A DNA stretch of 64,000 nt from Pelecanus crispus (taxonomy: Eukaryota > Chordata > Aves > Pelecaniformes > Pelecanidae), in NCBI RefSeq assembly GCF_030463565.1, contig NC_134675.1:13723862-13787861 (forward strand), given 5' to 3'. The position numbers and the translations under genes were made by a program. Of this stretch, positions 32,538 through 43,249 are shown one piece after another. Position 1 is the first letter of the stretch; the number at the start of each line of letters is the position of its first letter. The notes below the pieces were generated by a model, which made no database searches, was not told the origin of the DNA, and worked only from the letters and a program-made list of their open reading frames with translations.

Positions 32538-32560
32538 TGGCGCCCAGCGTGGGGCTCGAA
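32538..32560 (+). promoter_or_regulatory. Primer binding site of ERV-VI, tRNA-Lys(CUU) type
   Basis: TGGCGCCCAGCGTGGGGCTC, identical to ERV-I, 8 bases after the LTR. Confidence 0.8.
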
Positions 32561-32645
32561 AGGTTCGAGATAACAACAGATCTGACCAGAGCGTGTTAAA
32601 ACAAATTTGTGATAAGCATTTATTATATTAGTTTAATAGATCGCC

Positions 32646-32990
32646 ATGTTGATTCATTTGCTCTCAGAGTTGTTGTGCTTGTTCTCAGAGTTGTGCTATG
32701 TAACACCTTACTTGCCGTATGCATTCCCTGTGGTGCTGTTTATCACCTTTGGGAGCTGGATTAAAGTTATCACTTTGCTCTACTGTGTAACACTGGCTTA
32801 TGGTATGATAAAATTATCAGTCATGAGATTGTACTCAGCACTGCCATCATCCCCATGCTTCAGGAGCCATTTCTCAGAAACTATTAATAATTACACTTTT
32901 TATCTCTTTCCTTGGAGAACCGATCTGCGGGGGAGACAGAGGGGGACACTTTGCCCTGCTCCTTCACCTTCCCGTTCTCCTTCAGGCTAG
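32646..32990 (+). pseudogene. ERV-VI leader ORF, hydrophobic
   Basis: 114 codons. The first about 70 residues equal the ERV-I leader, including the FPVVLFITFGSWIKVITLL span. A single-base deletion near 32905, relative to ERV-I, shifts the frame. The original phase continues in the frame 32912-33544, which adds another hydrophobic stretch (ILLLLCLLNTVQVLF, about 33040-33085) before the Thr/Pro repeats. This suggests that leader and Gag repeats were once one reading frame. Confidence 0.5.
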
Positions 32991-33650
32991 TTACAACAGT
33001 TCTTGAGCATTTTGAATATCCTTGGGATGTTCAAACCAGCATCCTCCTACTGCTATGTCTCCTGAACACGGTTCAGGTCTTGTTTAGCGTTAAACTATTT
33101 AAGAATATCATCCAGAGATCAACCCCCACGACAGGCACCACGGCCACTCCAACCCCTGCGACGGGCACTGTGGCCACTCCAACCCCGGCAAAAAGCACTG
33201 CAGCTACTCAAATCCCAATGACAGGCAATGCGGTTACTCCAACCCCGGCGACAGGCACTGCAGCTACTCCAACCACTGCGACATGCAATGCAGCTACTCA
33301 AACCTCGATGACAGGCACTGCAGTGACTCTAACCCTAGTGACAAGCACTACAGCTACTCAAACTCCAGCGACAGGCACTGCGGCTGAACTAGAGAACCAA
33401 CCCGTGCCAGTATCAGTTGCCCCTATACACAAGAAGAAATACACAAGAAGATCGGCTTGTTTTATAAGGGATGAAGATGAACCAGGGCCATCACGAGAAG
33501 AGGAGGAAGAGGCAGAACCCATAAATGAGATGGTAACCACCTGATCCCTATCCCTGAGTGAGCTGCGACATATGCAAAAAGATTTCAGTCGTTATCCAGG
33601 TGAGCACATCATCACCTGGCTGCTCCAATGCTGGGATAACAGGGCCAGTA
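32912..33650 (+). pseudogene. ERV-VI gag N-terminal region with Thr/Pro repeats
   Basis: A 210-codon frame with, in order: a short hydrophobic segment, nine or so decapeptide units of the ATPTPATGTA type, the VPVSVAPIHKKKYTRRS block, an acidic run, and TGA after EMVTT. Another phase-compatible block, HMQKDFSRYPGEHIITWLLQ, then CWDN, ends at about 33650. Here the codon before CWDN is CAA (33626-33628), where ERV-I and ERV-V have TGA. Everything downstream (rest of gag, pol) is deleted. Confidence 0.7.
33120..33390 (+). repeat. 30-bp minisatellite encoding Thr/Pro/Ala decapeptides
   Basis: About nine imperfect copies of a 30-bp unit of the form 'actccaaccccggcgacagg' + 'cactgcagct'. The unit length keeps the frame. 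ERV-I has about one unit and a part at 5670-5715, so the array expanded or contracted between two otherwise near-identical elements. Confidence 0.85.
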
Positions 33651-33651
33651 G

Positions 33652-33677
33652 CCTGCCTGATGGGTTAAACCACAACA
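33652..33677 (+). mobile_element. ERV-VI 3' LTR tip after internal deletion
   Basis: 'ctgcctgatgggttaaaccac' + 'aaca' is the last about 25 bases of the LTR. It is followed by GACCC (33678-33682), which pairs with GACCT before the 5' LTR as a TSD with one mismatch. The provirus therefore lost everything from gag to almost the end of the 3' LTR. The junction has the short shared word 'gcctg'. Confidence 0.75.
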
Positions 33678-33775
33678 GACCCATACCCTGTTGGCTGTGT
33701 TAATACACTTGGCTCATGGTTCTCTATCCCTTAGGGAGCAGCCAGTCCTCACAAGGGTATGCTTCTGGAGTTTCT
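33678..33775 (+). repeat. Repeat F, copy 2, right part
   Basis: Resumes the repeat interrupted by ERV-VI; matches 505-600. Confidence 0.55.
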
Positions 33776-35685
33776 TCAAGATGATACCTTCTACATCTTT
33801 GAGTATATCCTCACTAGCAGGACTTGTTTCCTAAGATTTTTTTTAATCTGTTATTAAAATACTGAATAATATTAACATTCTTTTTCCCTCTTTGCTTAAA
33901 GGAGCCTACAACTTTTTATGAAAGGTTGAGTATGACTGTTCTGAGCTGAACCTAGCACAAGTAATGTGCTTGGTCTGGTCTGATGGTCTTCCTCCCAATA
34001 GGATTTTGTGCTGAAAAAATGCTGGGTGTCCTCTACATAAAATTATTAATCACAAGCTTTAGTCATCACTAAATAGTGTAGTAGCTTGCAAAAGCTACCA
34101 CTGCAGATCTTCTACATCACTGCTTCAGAGTCTCCCTGTAGGTGTAAGCAGACACTGGCTGCAAAAGTGTCTGTGATGCTGCTGTCCTCACAGGATCCTT
34201 CTCTGCATGTGTGTAGGGAGGAATTTAGACATATAATGTATTCTGAGGGCAACAAATGACAATGGATTATGAATTTCACAGCTGCTGCATCTCACTTTCT
34301 CAATCAAATGCACTGTTTAAAAACAGAAGGCAAATTTTTAAGCTGACAAACTTGGCCATCTACAGCAAAGTTGATTCCTTATGTTTTCTCTTCCACACCC
34401 CCCCCTCACTCTTTCTTGATTCCTACAGCACAGAGATCAAATTATATATTATGACACATCTCTCCTGCTATAGCCCTTTCAGCCAATGCCATCAAAGACA
34501 GCTATTCAAGACCATGGCTAGTAGTATGTTTACATAAGAGTAACTGGTCTACCAAACAATTTATTAAAACACAAGTGTCTTCAGCACTCCAGCTGTGCAA
34601 AGATAAACAAGACTAACTGATATAGCATTAGCAAAAGTCAACATATAGTCCTTTCCATTTCTCTTACAAGAAAGATAGGTGCAAGAACATTTACCAAAAA
34701 AGCTATGATGGGTCTCCCTCTCTTGCTGGTGATATTACTATTATTTCAATAATGACCATAATAATTAGCTCATATAAAGAATATACCCTAAAGGAACAGC
34801 ACTGTTACTATAAAAGAGCCCTTTACAATTAGTTTTAGATAAAAAAACAATATTCTTTTAAAGGCTAGCATAAGTAGTAGGTGACCACTTTCAAGATGAC
34901 TTTTAAAGTGGCCCACATTGCCTGTTAGAGAAATTAATTTGTACAACCAATTAAGTCTGAGTGACATGCAGTGGTCATCTGCAGACATAATTGGCAGAGA
35001 ACAGAAAATATGTTCTAACTTTATGCAAATATTCCCAATATACAACTGCTGCAATCTCACTCTGCTGGTTCAAACTGGCTCACAAAATGTTGATGGGATA
35101 ACACAACCCTGTAAGACTTTATAATGGCTCAATTACTGTCCATTTGTATGTTGATCAAGTACTCTGTGTCCTTGTAGTTGGCAAAAAAAAAAAAAAATCA
35201 GTGTAAGGCAGGAGGCTTGCATGAGCAGTACTGTGTACTTTGTTTAATTTGGGTAAAAAAAAACCAAAACAAAACAGCTGTGTGTTCACAGTTGAACAAG
35301 ATTAATTTCCACTGACAAGTGATTGCATAACACATGCAACCTTACTGAACACACAACCAGAACTTGTTCAGTCAATAATCCACTGCAAGCTATCAACAGA
35401 AAAAACAGGACAATATAAGCAAGTAAATCAAATCAGACATAAGAGCACAAATACATAGTATTTATTTTTTGATGTATTTCATAATACTAAACATACTGAC
35501 ATCTTCATGTGAGATCTCACTGTAATGCTCAGAAAGTAAGCCTTCCAAACAAAAAAAACCCAACAGTGATAGCTTTGTGACAATTATCAGGCTTGGAGAT
35601 GCAGTATTTATTTTGCAGTATGGGTTATTTACATGGTGATATCTTTCTGAAATAATGCTTCATAGAGTTGACACCTGCAATGGAT
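33776..35685. other. Unassigned, AT-rich unique sequence
   Basis: No convincing coding frame, RNA gene or repeat. Small A-runs occur (for example 35186-35199). Confidence 0.45.
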
Positions 35686-35900
35686 ACAGGGGCAACAAGA
35701 GCAGCTGCTATTGATACATTAATAGTAAAAGGCTGAGCAAGACAAATGAGCATCTGTTGATGAATGGGGTAGGTAATTTAGTGATAGCAGACACAGACAA
35801 GGCTGAGGTGCTCACTGCCTTCTTTGTCTTGGTCTTCATCAATGAGGTCTTCCAGGACTTTGTACATAGAGACAGAGAACATGAAGGAGAAAAAAGTGAT

Positions 35901-36482
35901 TGTTCTGCACTGGGGGGATGAGGGACAGGGTGGAGAAAAGTGAGGGAGTGAGACAGTGCAGGGTTCTTTCTGGATCTCAATAAGAAAGGCCCGACAACAA
36001 ATGGCTTAATAAAATAGCTGTTTTAATAAGACAGAATAAGAAGAGGAATACAGATAGCGAGTAAATCTTATGTCCCTTCAGATGATGGGAACCCTGCGTT
36101 TGTGCAGCATCAGACAGACCCCAGATGGATTTTCCCATGGTATGCTGTGCAGATTCTGTCCGTGGGGAGAGGTTCCTCCCTTTTGGTCATTTGAACTATT
36201 ATATAATTTCCTTACACGAAAACAACTCTGTTCACATGAGAACTTCTTGCTGCACTGTTAGATAAAGGCGAGACCACGCAGCTGGCATAATTGCTGGTAC
36301 CAAGTGGGTGCTCTGTTACAATGAGTTGGCTGAGTTTATCCTGCAGCCAAGGAAGTTGTGCAGCACGAACACAGGCCTGAAAGCCATGCTGTATGTGCAG
36401 CACAGCACAGGCCTGGCCTCCTCAGGTTAACTGTTATGTGGATTCCTCGATGTACAATGGTCTCCTGGTCAGGATCGCTACA
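35901..36482 (-). mobile_element. Solo LTR-D, reverse, 5-bp TSD GTGAT
   Basis: The plus-strand ends are TGTTCTGCACTGGGGGG and ..GGATCGCTACA. GTGAT occurs at 35896-35900 and 36483-36487, and the CR1 reads on smoothly across it (compare 46018-46030, 'aaggtgattgggaacag'). On the minus strand 'ttattaagccatttgttgtc' marks the R/U5 region. Confidence 0.88.
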
Positions 36483-37267
36483 GTGATTAAGAACAGTCAG
36501 CATGGATTTACCAAGAGCAAATCACACCTGATCAACCTGATTGTCTTCTATGATATAATGGCTGGATTTGTGGATGAGGGGAGAACACTGGATGTCATTT
36601 AGCTTGACTCCAGCAAGGCTTTCAATACTGTCTTCCACAATATTCTTGTATCCAAGTTGGGAAATTACACACTGGATGGGTAGACAACTAGATGAGTAAA
36701 AAACTGGTTGGATAGTTGGGCTCAGAGGGTAGTGGTTAACAGGACTTACTTTACCTAGAGGCCGGTTACAAGTCAGGTACTGCAAGGATGTATCCTGGGA
36801 ACTTTCCTGTTTAACATCTTCTTCAATGACCTGGAGGAGGTGATAGAGTGCACTCTCATCAAGTTTATAAATGACACCAAATTAGGGCATCAGTTGATAT
36901 GCTAGGGCATGGCTGCCATTCAGAGAGGCCAAGACAGGCTAGAGGAATGGGCCAAAAGGAAGAACCTTATAAAACTCAACAAGGACAAATGCCAAACTCT
37001 GCCCCCATGAGGGGAAAAAATCCCTTGCAACTGTACAGGCTGGGGACAGACTGGCTGGGAAGCAGCTCTGCTGTAAAGGGCTGGGGACTGTGCTAGAAAT
37101 CAAGCTGAACATGAGCCAGCAGTAGGCCCAGGCAGCAAAGGCAGCTAACAGCATCCTGGGCTGTATTAACAGGAACATAGCAAATAGATCCAGGGAAGTG
37201 GTCATCTCCCTTTACTTGGCACTCATTAGACCACATCTAGAATATTGCATCCAGTTTTGGGCCCAGT

Positions 37268-37362
37268 GTGTTATCAATACTGTTTCAGCCACAAATGCAA
37301 AGCACAACTCCATATGGGCTGCTATGAAGTTAACTCCATCCCAGCCAGACCCAGTACAGCCA
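37268..37362 (-). mobile_element. LTR-A2 fragment inside CR1
   Basis: 'gtgttatcaatactgtttcag', 'ccaaatgcaaagcacaactcc'-type text and 'ccagccagacccagtaca' match the U3 end of the LTR at 9966-10517 (10425-10517). The CR1 sequence 'cagttttgggcccag' stops and 'gccaccaagaagtgcag' resumes around it. Confidence 0.7.
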
Positions 37363-37800
37363 CCAAGAAGTGCAGGGAGCTAGAGCAAATGCCCCATAAG
37401 GAGAGGCTGAGAGAAATGGGCTTGTTCAGCTTGGAGAAAAAAAGGCTTTGGGGGACCTAGTAGCAGCCTTCCAATATATACAAGGAGATCAACAAGATGG
37501 AACCAGGCTCTTCACAGTGGTGCATAGTGGGAGGATGAGAAACAACAGGGATAAAGTTGAAACAAGAGAAGTTCAGACTGGACATGAGGAAAAACTTTTT
37601 CACTATGAGGACAGTCAAGCAGTGGAACAGGGGCCAAGAGAGGTTGTGGGAGTTCTGTTCTTGGAGGTTTTCAAGCCCTGACTGCACAAAGCCTGAGCAA
37701 CCTGGTCTGACCTCATAGCTGACCCTGTTTTGAGCAGGATGTTGGACTAGAGACCTCCTGAGGTCCCCTCCAACCCAAATGTTCTGTGAATCTATGATAG

Positions 37801-40427
37801 TGAAAGACCAAGAAAGCAAGAGCAGTCAGGCACAAGTTCCTGGGTTTTCAGTATGCCCCTCCAGGAACACTAGAATCAATGAATGATGAAAATTAAAAAT
37901 TGTTATTTGGGGAAAAAAAAAAAAATTTTTTTTTTAAACTAAGTCCTCCCTTACAACCTCTGGCTAGTCAAAAAGTACAGTTAAACATGGTAGGGTTTCA
38001 GGTGCAATGTAGCATATGAAGGCAGATAGAAAATACAGATAAAACTAATTTTAAGGGAAACACCAGAAAGGCAAGGAAGATGGAAAAAATAGGCAGGATG
38101 TCACTAATAAGGCAACACACGAGCAAGATAATTAAGTAGAAAATACTGTATCTTATTGTTGATCCAGTGAGACTGAGTGAGGCTCAATGTCATTAGACCC
38201 TGATATCAATATATTGTTTGATAATATATATTGTTTGATAATCATCAAACAAAATGTGCTCTTTCCTACTGCTTTCTGTAAGTATGACAAATTTCTTTAA
38301 TGCTTTAAAAAATAAAGATACAGAAATGTGACCATTAAATAAAACCTATAGTGAGATTTTAACATACTAAAGGATTTAATCATGCCATTCACCATAGTTC
38401 CACATTCTTATTTACTTTGGATACTCAAGCTGCAAATAAAGTATAGATAGACATTAGGCAGCTTTTCCAACATGGAGAAGTGTGGTTAGAGGAGATGAAG
38501 CTGTATTTCTTTATTAGTGAACTACTGTTTCATATAAAGACACATGTAGAGAGAGTTCCATATTCCCTTTGGTCCGACAATGCACATTTTGTTTTGGTGC
38601 TTCAATACTTTGGATTGTTCATCCAGTTAAAATTAGTTACAGCACTGTGAATTAGGATTTTCTTTTCAGTTTACCTAAATATAAATCCAAGATCATTCAG
38701 AATGCTAACCTGTCTATCAGGTAGCACAAGTTCCTCAAAACTGGTCAATAACATCACACAGGATATATTTGCTATACAGAACAAAGAGGGGAAGTTCGCA
38801 AGTACGTCTTTATATTAAAAGCAGCAACTGCTGTGTGACTTAGATATAGAAAATGTTAAATATCTGTCTGGTTTAGGTAGAACTGACATGCTGAAGCACT
38901 GACCCAGTTCCCACATAGCAGAGTAACATTTATCAATATTTATCAGTACTCCAAAATTTATTTAAAAACTTAATATATTGAAAGGCAGTAGTTAGTTCAT
39001 GGGCATCTGTAACAAAAAACAAAAACAAAAAAACCCCTGCAAACATTATTAGTTACAGTGGTTTCTAAGAAGAGGAAATTAAAACACAATCTATGAGATT
39101 CACCTGAAGAATAAAGATCACTGAACTTCTGCTTTACAAAGTGTATAATGCTATATTTTTAATGAAATTAATGCTAGATTTTTACTTACTTGAAAAAGTA
39201 CATTTATGATACTACTCTAAACTGAAGAATTGGTGTTGATAGCTACATTTTATAGAGACATCCATAAATATGGCAAGTGAGGCTCATTCCTGACATTGAT
39301 CTGAGGAACAATCTATAGTTAGGAAGGACAGTAAATATATGGAGGAAGAAATTAAAGCCTGAAGATAAAATAAGGAAACGATGATATGCTTACACAATAA
39401 TGTGAATCAGATTGACTATCTGCATCTGGAGTAAGAAACTACCTTACCCAGTAAAAAGAGCCGCTACAAATCATTTCTCATTTTAAAAAAACAAAGTAGA
39501 TATAGATAAGCTCATTTCAGGCTTCCATGTCTATGAAATTTAAACATATGAAATACAAGTTGGTTAAAATATTGCTAAGAATAGCACAAACAAGAAACAG
39601 TATTTCACTTATTACTCAATACAATTTTTTACAGAAAAAATGGTGAAACAACCAGATCTTGCTGTATTCAAAGTATTTATATACACATCTAACAGTCCAG
39701 AAGTTACTTGTCGTGGACTTATTTTAAGTACCTTCATTACACACTGTCCTTTACTGCAAAACAGCCAAAAATGCATTCAGAACCCTAAAACTACTTTCAT
39801 AAGTAACATTTTAAAGCATTTTATGGCAGACAGGTGCATCTGAGGTTGGTTTTCTTTTAAGAATATGTATCTGTATTTGGTACTGTAAAGATCTCTTTGC
39901 ATTACTGTTCATACACAATTTACCAACTTATGTTATGGGTCATTTATTTAAATGTTTTCAGTATTTTACAAAATCCCCCCCCCAAAATGATTTACCCTTC
40001 AGTTTTTCATTCTTGAAACATGCTACTCCAACATAATTAGGAGTTAACTACATTCTCACTCAACCCCCACCTGTCTGCCCTACAATGGAACTACTTGGTT
40101 TTAGGGATTACATCCCTGTGAGCCCAAGACCTGCATGTATTTAACAGTAACTCTTAACCTGTCTACAGTGCCTTCTGAAGATCTCAAAGCAGTTCATTAA
40201 CAGTTGTTTAAGTCTCACAACACCCCTGTGAGGTAAATACAGCATTATCACCAATTTACAGAACCAAGACTTTTGTGAATGCAACACAATCACATGCAAG
40301 CATTCACTAATCTACAAGGGCAGCTTCTTAACCTTCAGCCTTGAAGAAAAGAACATTAGTGTTCCTGAAATACTCCAGTCTTAAAAATTTGTATTAGCAT
40401 TCCCATGGGGCTAGGGAGTGGGAGAGA
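37801..40427 (-). other. ZBTB5 3' UTR and downstream flank
   Basis: AT-rich, mostly unique sequence downstream of the ZBTB5 stop. Candidate minus-strand AATAAA signals are at 39943-39948, 38957-38962 and 38510-38515. I cannot tell which is used. Long 3' UTRs are usual for this gene family. No repeat elements are seen here, which contrasts with the rest of the window. Confidence 0.5.
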
Positions 40428-42449
40428 TTAAAGCAAAGTGCTAGGTAGATTGCTGCTCTGCCACCTCAGACAGGTTGTTTTGGAATGTTTATACAGATGG
40501 CTAGACTGGCTGAACCGTTTGCCACACTTTAAACAGGCATAAGGCTTTTCTCCTGTATGCACACGAATGTGCTTCTTACAGTCTGTTAGGGTCAAAAAAG
40601 TCTTGCAGCAGATCTTACAGGCATATTTACGAGCACCTTCAACAACCAAGACATTATGTTCAGATAAGGCCTTCTTACATTTTGAAAGAACATCTGCAGA
40701 TGCCCTTGTCAACTGTGGTGGACCAGGTTGTGAAGGATGTCCATTTTCAAAAGTGGTCCCATTGATTAACAGCTGGGAACTGGAAGTGTTATCTTGTAGC
40801 TGGGAGCTCCTGACAGAGGTCATAACAGGCATTTTGGGGGCTATGCGACGATAGCCAGGAAAGCTACTAGCTCCACCTCTTACAGATCCCATCACTGTCC
40901 TTGATGAAGAGTGCAGGCCCAAGCCTGACCTTGGAAAATCCATACCAAATTGTTCTGCAGCCCTGTACCCGGAAGCCTGTACACATGGAAGAGCCATTGC
41001 ATCCTGCATTGGTCTAACAAAATGAGAGTCTGCAGACTCACTGAATGGATTCTCTACATGACAAACTGTAACAGAGGAATGACTCCTAGCAGGCCCAGAC
41101 TCTGGACTCAATAGGTAAGAGGCATCACCATCCATTCTGCAGTCCCTTGTTGTATTTGGAATGTTATCATTGCTATTTTGACTTGCACCAAAGTTACCAC
41201 CTCTGCTTTTATTCAGAAAATTTGAGATACTGAAAGTGGACTTGTGTTCCAGGTTATTTGACACTTCCATAATATGGATGTCTCCCACCCTATCAGTACT
41301 AGACTGTGGGTCAGAAAAGCTACGATCACTGCTTTCAGGACTCAGTTCTATCTTCTCTGCGCTCAACACTCCTCCTTCCACTTCAACAGACTCACTGCCT
41401 TCTGCTTGAGAAGTGACATCACTCACTTCATCTTGAGGCTCTGGGGAACTCAAAGGCTCAGATTTAACCACCACCCCCATGTGTTCTTTTTCATTTAGAC
41501 TGACCTCTGGATTTTTGCATGGGAAGTTGTTTTTTTCAGAAGTAGCTTCCTGATCAAAACTGGTTTCCACTTGTATTACCTGAGATGAGATGGATATCTG
41601 TGAAATGTTTCCTCCACTGTTGTCTGACTGGCTGGGCACTTGAGCATCTTCTTGAGCACCAAAAGACTGATCAAATATAACAGTATTATCCTCTTGTTTA
41701 TCAGTAACAGCATCAGCCTTAGAATTGTCCACATTCTTCAGTGAATCTGGTGAAAAAAAATCTTCTCGTGAATGAACTACTGACTGCCCGCTCTCTGGAG
41801 TAACATCTGAAATGGACTCATCTACAGTAGGTCTGATTGGCTGTCTGGCCCGATCATCAGAAGACTGTTTACGCTTGTGGAGACGCCGGATAGGAAAGGT
41901 ACTACGTTGTTCTATGTTACTTCTCATCGATGAGCTCATGGTATTTAGTTGTTCCTCTGTGCTCTGAGTGGAATTTAACGCAGAGCTCACAATACTGAGC
42001 CCAAGCTGCTGAAGCATGAAAGATCTTTGGATGCGTGCATTTTGCTCCTGAACTCTGTCACTAGGTGGAGACATTGGTAGTGTCCTGGTAGTAAGGTAGT
42101 GTTTACACGCTTTAACAACAGAGTTCAAATGTAGGTGAGAAGCAGCTAGCAAGACATCCATTACATTGCTCTCCCCAAGCATTAGTGTAGAAGTGTACAT
42201 CATATCAATCAGGGCAGCAAAAGCTTCTGCTGTCACCACTTCACTGTCCAGCTGAATCATGTTCATAGTTTGATCACCCTCTGCTACAGTAAAGAGAGCC
42301 CGGAAATGTGTACTACATGCTGCCAGAACAGAGCGATGGGCTTTGAAATGTCTGTTTCCCACAACAATGACACAGTCACAAAGTTGGCCATGAAGCCTCT
42401 GGTAGTTTAGCTGCTGAAAGACTTGCTCGAAGTGTCCTGGAAAATCCAT
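40428..42449 (-). CDS. ZBTB5: Zinc finger and BTB domain-containing protein 5
   Basis: A complete 673-residue protein in one exon. It is recognised as ZBTB5, a nuclear BTB/zinc-finger protein known in mammals as a transcriptional repressor (for example of CDKN1A). The BTB/POZ domain spans about residues 14-120 (QLCDCVIVVGNRHFKAHRSV, then ALIDMMYTSTLMLGESNVMD) and should mediate dimerisation and corepressor binding. A long, acidic, Ser-rich middle follows, with VVVKSEPLSSPEP (a probable sumoylation site, VKSE) and a basic LHKRKQ patch. Two C-terminal fingers are C2H2 (C611, C614, H627, H631) and C2HC (C639, C642, H655, C660), linked by TGEKP. The start at 42449 was chosen because MDFPGHFEQ is the conserved N-terminus; an upstream in-frame Met at 42566 lies beyond a splice acceptor. 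Length matches the mammalian protein, with no breaks. Confidence 0.97.
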   Translation of the reverse strand: MDFPGHFEQVFQQLNYQRLHGQLCDCVIVVGNRHFKAHRSVLAACSTHFRALFTVAEGDQTMNMIQLDSEVVTAEAFAALIDMMYTSTLMLGESNVMDVLLAASHLHLNSVVKACKHYLTTRTLPMSPPSDRVQEQNARIQRSFMLQQLGLSIVSSALNSTQSTEEQLNTMSSSMRSNIEQRSTFPIRRLHKRKQSSDDRARQPIRPTVDESISDVTPESGQSVVHSREDFFSPDSLKNVDNSKADAVTDKQEDNTVIFDQSFGAQEDAQVPSQSDNSGGNISQISISSQVIQVETSFDQEATSEKNNFPCKNPEVSLNEKEHMGVVVKSEPLSSPEPQDEVSDVTSQAEGSESVEVEGGVLSAEKIELSPESSDRSFSDPQSSTDRVGDIHIMEVSNNLEHKSTFSISNFLNKSRGGNFGASQNSNDNIPNTTRDCRMDGDASYLLSPESGPARSHSSVTVCHVENPFSESADSHFVRPMQDAMALPCVQASGYRAAEQFGMDFPRSGLGLHSSSRTVMGSVRGGASSFPGYRRIAPKMPVMTSVRSSQLQDNTSSSQLLINGTTFENGHPSQPGPPQLTRASADVLSKCKKALSEHNVLVVEGARKYACKICCKTFLTLTDCKKHIRVHTGEKPYACLKCGKRFSQSSHLYKHSKTTCLRWQSSNLPSTLL

Positions 42450-42470
42450 GATTCTATAAAATAAAGCAGA
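42450..42470 (-). promoter_or_regulatory. Splice acceptor of the ZBTB5 coding exon
   Basis: On the minus strand, 'ctgctttattttatag' ends with AG at 42455-42454, leaving four exon bases (AATC) before the ATG at 42449. The T-rich tract plus AG fits a 3' splice site. In mammals ZBTB5 also has its start codon at the beginning of its coding exon, after a 5' UTR exon. Confidence 0.75.
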
Positions 42471-43089
42471 AGAAGCTATAATGCTAAAAATGGATGAAGT
42501 TTGATGTAGATCACAGTGAGAACAGTCTAAAAAAAAAAAAATGAGGGCTAAGAGACAGATGACCAAAAAAATATCTTAATGTCCCACTACCATATTGATA
42601 TTCTACTCATGCTGGCAACCCTGTGAAGGAGCACAAAAACAAACAAAAGAACCCCCAAACCAGAATCTGTTATGGAGTTATCATAGTATAATAGCTAACA
42701 CCACATTAAACGTCATAGGATGCTCTACTGTGAGCTGAATAATGCAATGTGGTTCTTGAAAATTCCTGTTCAAACTAAAACACCACTTCAGTAAACCATC
42801 CAATCCCAATGTAAAAATTTTTACTTGTGAAGAAGCCAACAGAGTCTTTGATAAATTGTTCCTCATACTGAAAAATTTGAGCTTTAACTCTAGTCTCAAT
42901 TGGTCTAGCTTCATCTTCAGGAGCATATAAGGAGCCAATTGCTATCTGTTAAACCACAAAAAACTTCATTCAAATATCTGCCTTCTGCATAGGAACTTTT
43001 AAAATAGAGTGATTATTTTCATATGTGTGCAGCCATGAACTACAAACATAATTTGCATACAGAAATCCAGATAGACATATAACCTTGTA

Positions 43090-43249
43090 TTTGGTTTATG
43101 TGGAAGGTTTTGGTAGCAGGGGGCTACAGGGGTGGCTTCTGTGAGAAGATGCTAGAAGCTGCCCCCATGTCAAATGGAGCCAAGATGACCCACAGCTGGT
43201 GAAAGCTGAGCCAATCAGCAACGTTGGTAGCACCTCTGTGATAACATAT
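43090..43249 (+). mobile_element. LTR-B, forward, left part
   Basis: 'ggtttatgtggaaggttttgg', 'cttctgtgagaagatgctag' and 'ctgagccaatcagcaacg' match the LTR-B start. It continues at 43815 after the nested LTR-A. Confidence 0.8.

Larger units (their letters stand above)
35690..37800 (+). mobile_element. Old CR1 LINE, plus strand (interrupted)
   Basis: 35690-35895 and 36483-37800 together form one old CR1. Blocks include 'attaatagtaaaaggctgag', 'aacagtcagcatggatttacc' (36493), 'ctggatgtcatttagcttgac' (motif A region), 'gcaaggatgtatcctggga' (VPQGSVLGP region) and an end 'ggttttcaagccctgactgca' with 'gttctgtgaatctatgatag'. LTR-D lies within it at 35901-36482, and an LTR-A2 fragment at about 37268-37362. 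It resembles the old copy at 45430-47270. Frames are extensively broken. Confidence 0.85.

Noticed and set aside
33120..33390. CRISPR-like array
   Set aside because: The repeats are contiguous with no unique spacers, and the context is an ERV in a vertebrate genome.
33119..33540. Minus-strand Ser/Cys-rich frames opposite the Thr/Pro repeat
   Set aside because: They are mirror products of the 30-bp repeat on the other strand.
33500..33545. Programmed readthrough at the Gag TGA after EMVTT in ERV-VI
   Set aside because: No downstream structure or known readthrough context was seen, and ERV-I reads through this position without a stop.
42450..42566. Upstream in-frame ATG that would extend ZBTB5 by 39 residues
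   Set aside because: The extension lies beyond a T-rich AG splice acceptor, is hydrophobic and unlike the family N-terminus. MDFPGH at 42449 is the conserved start.
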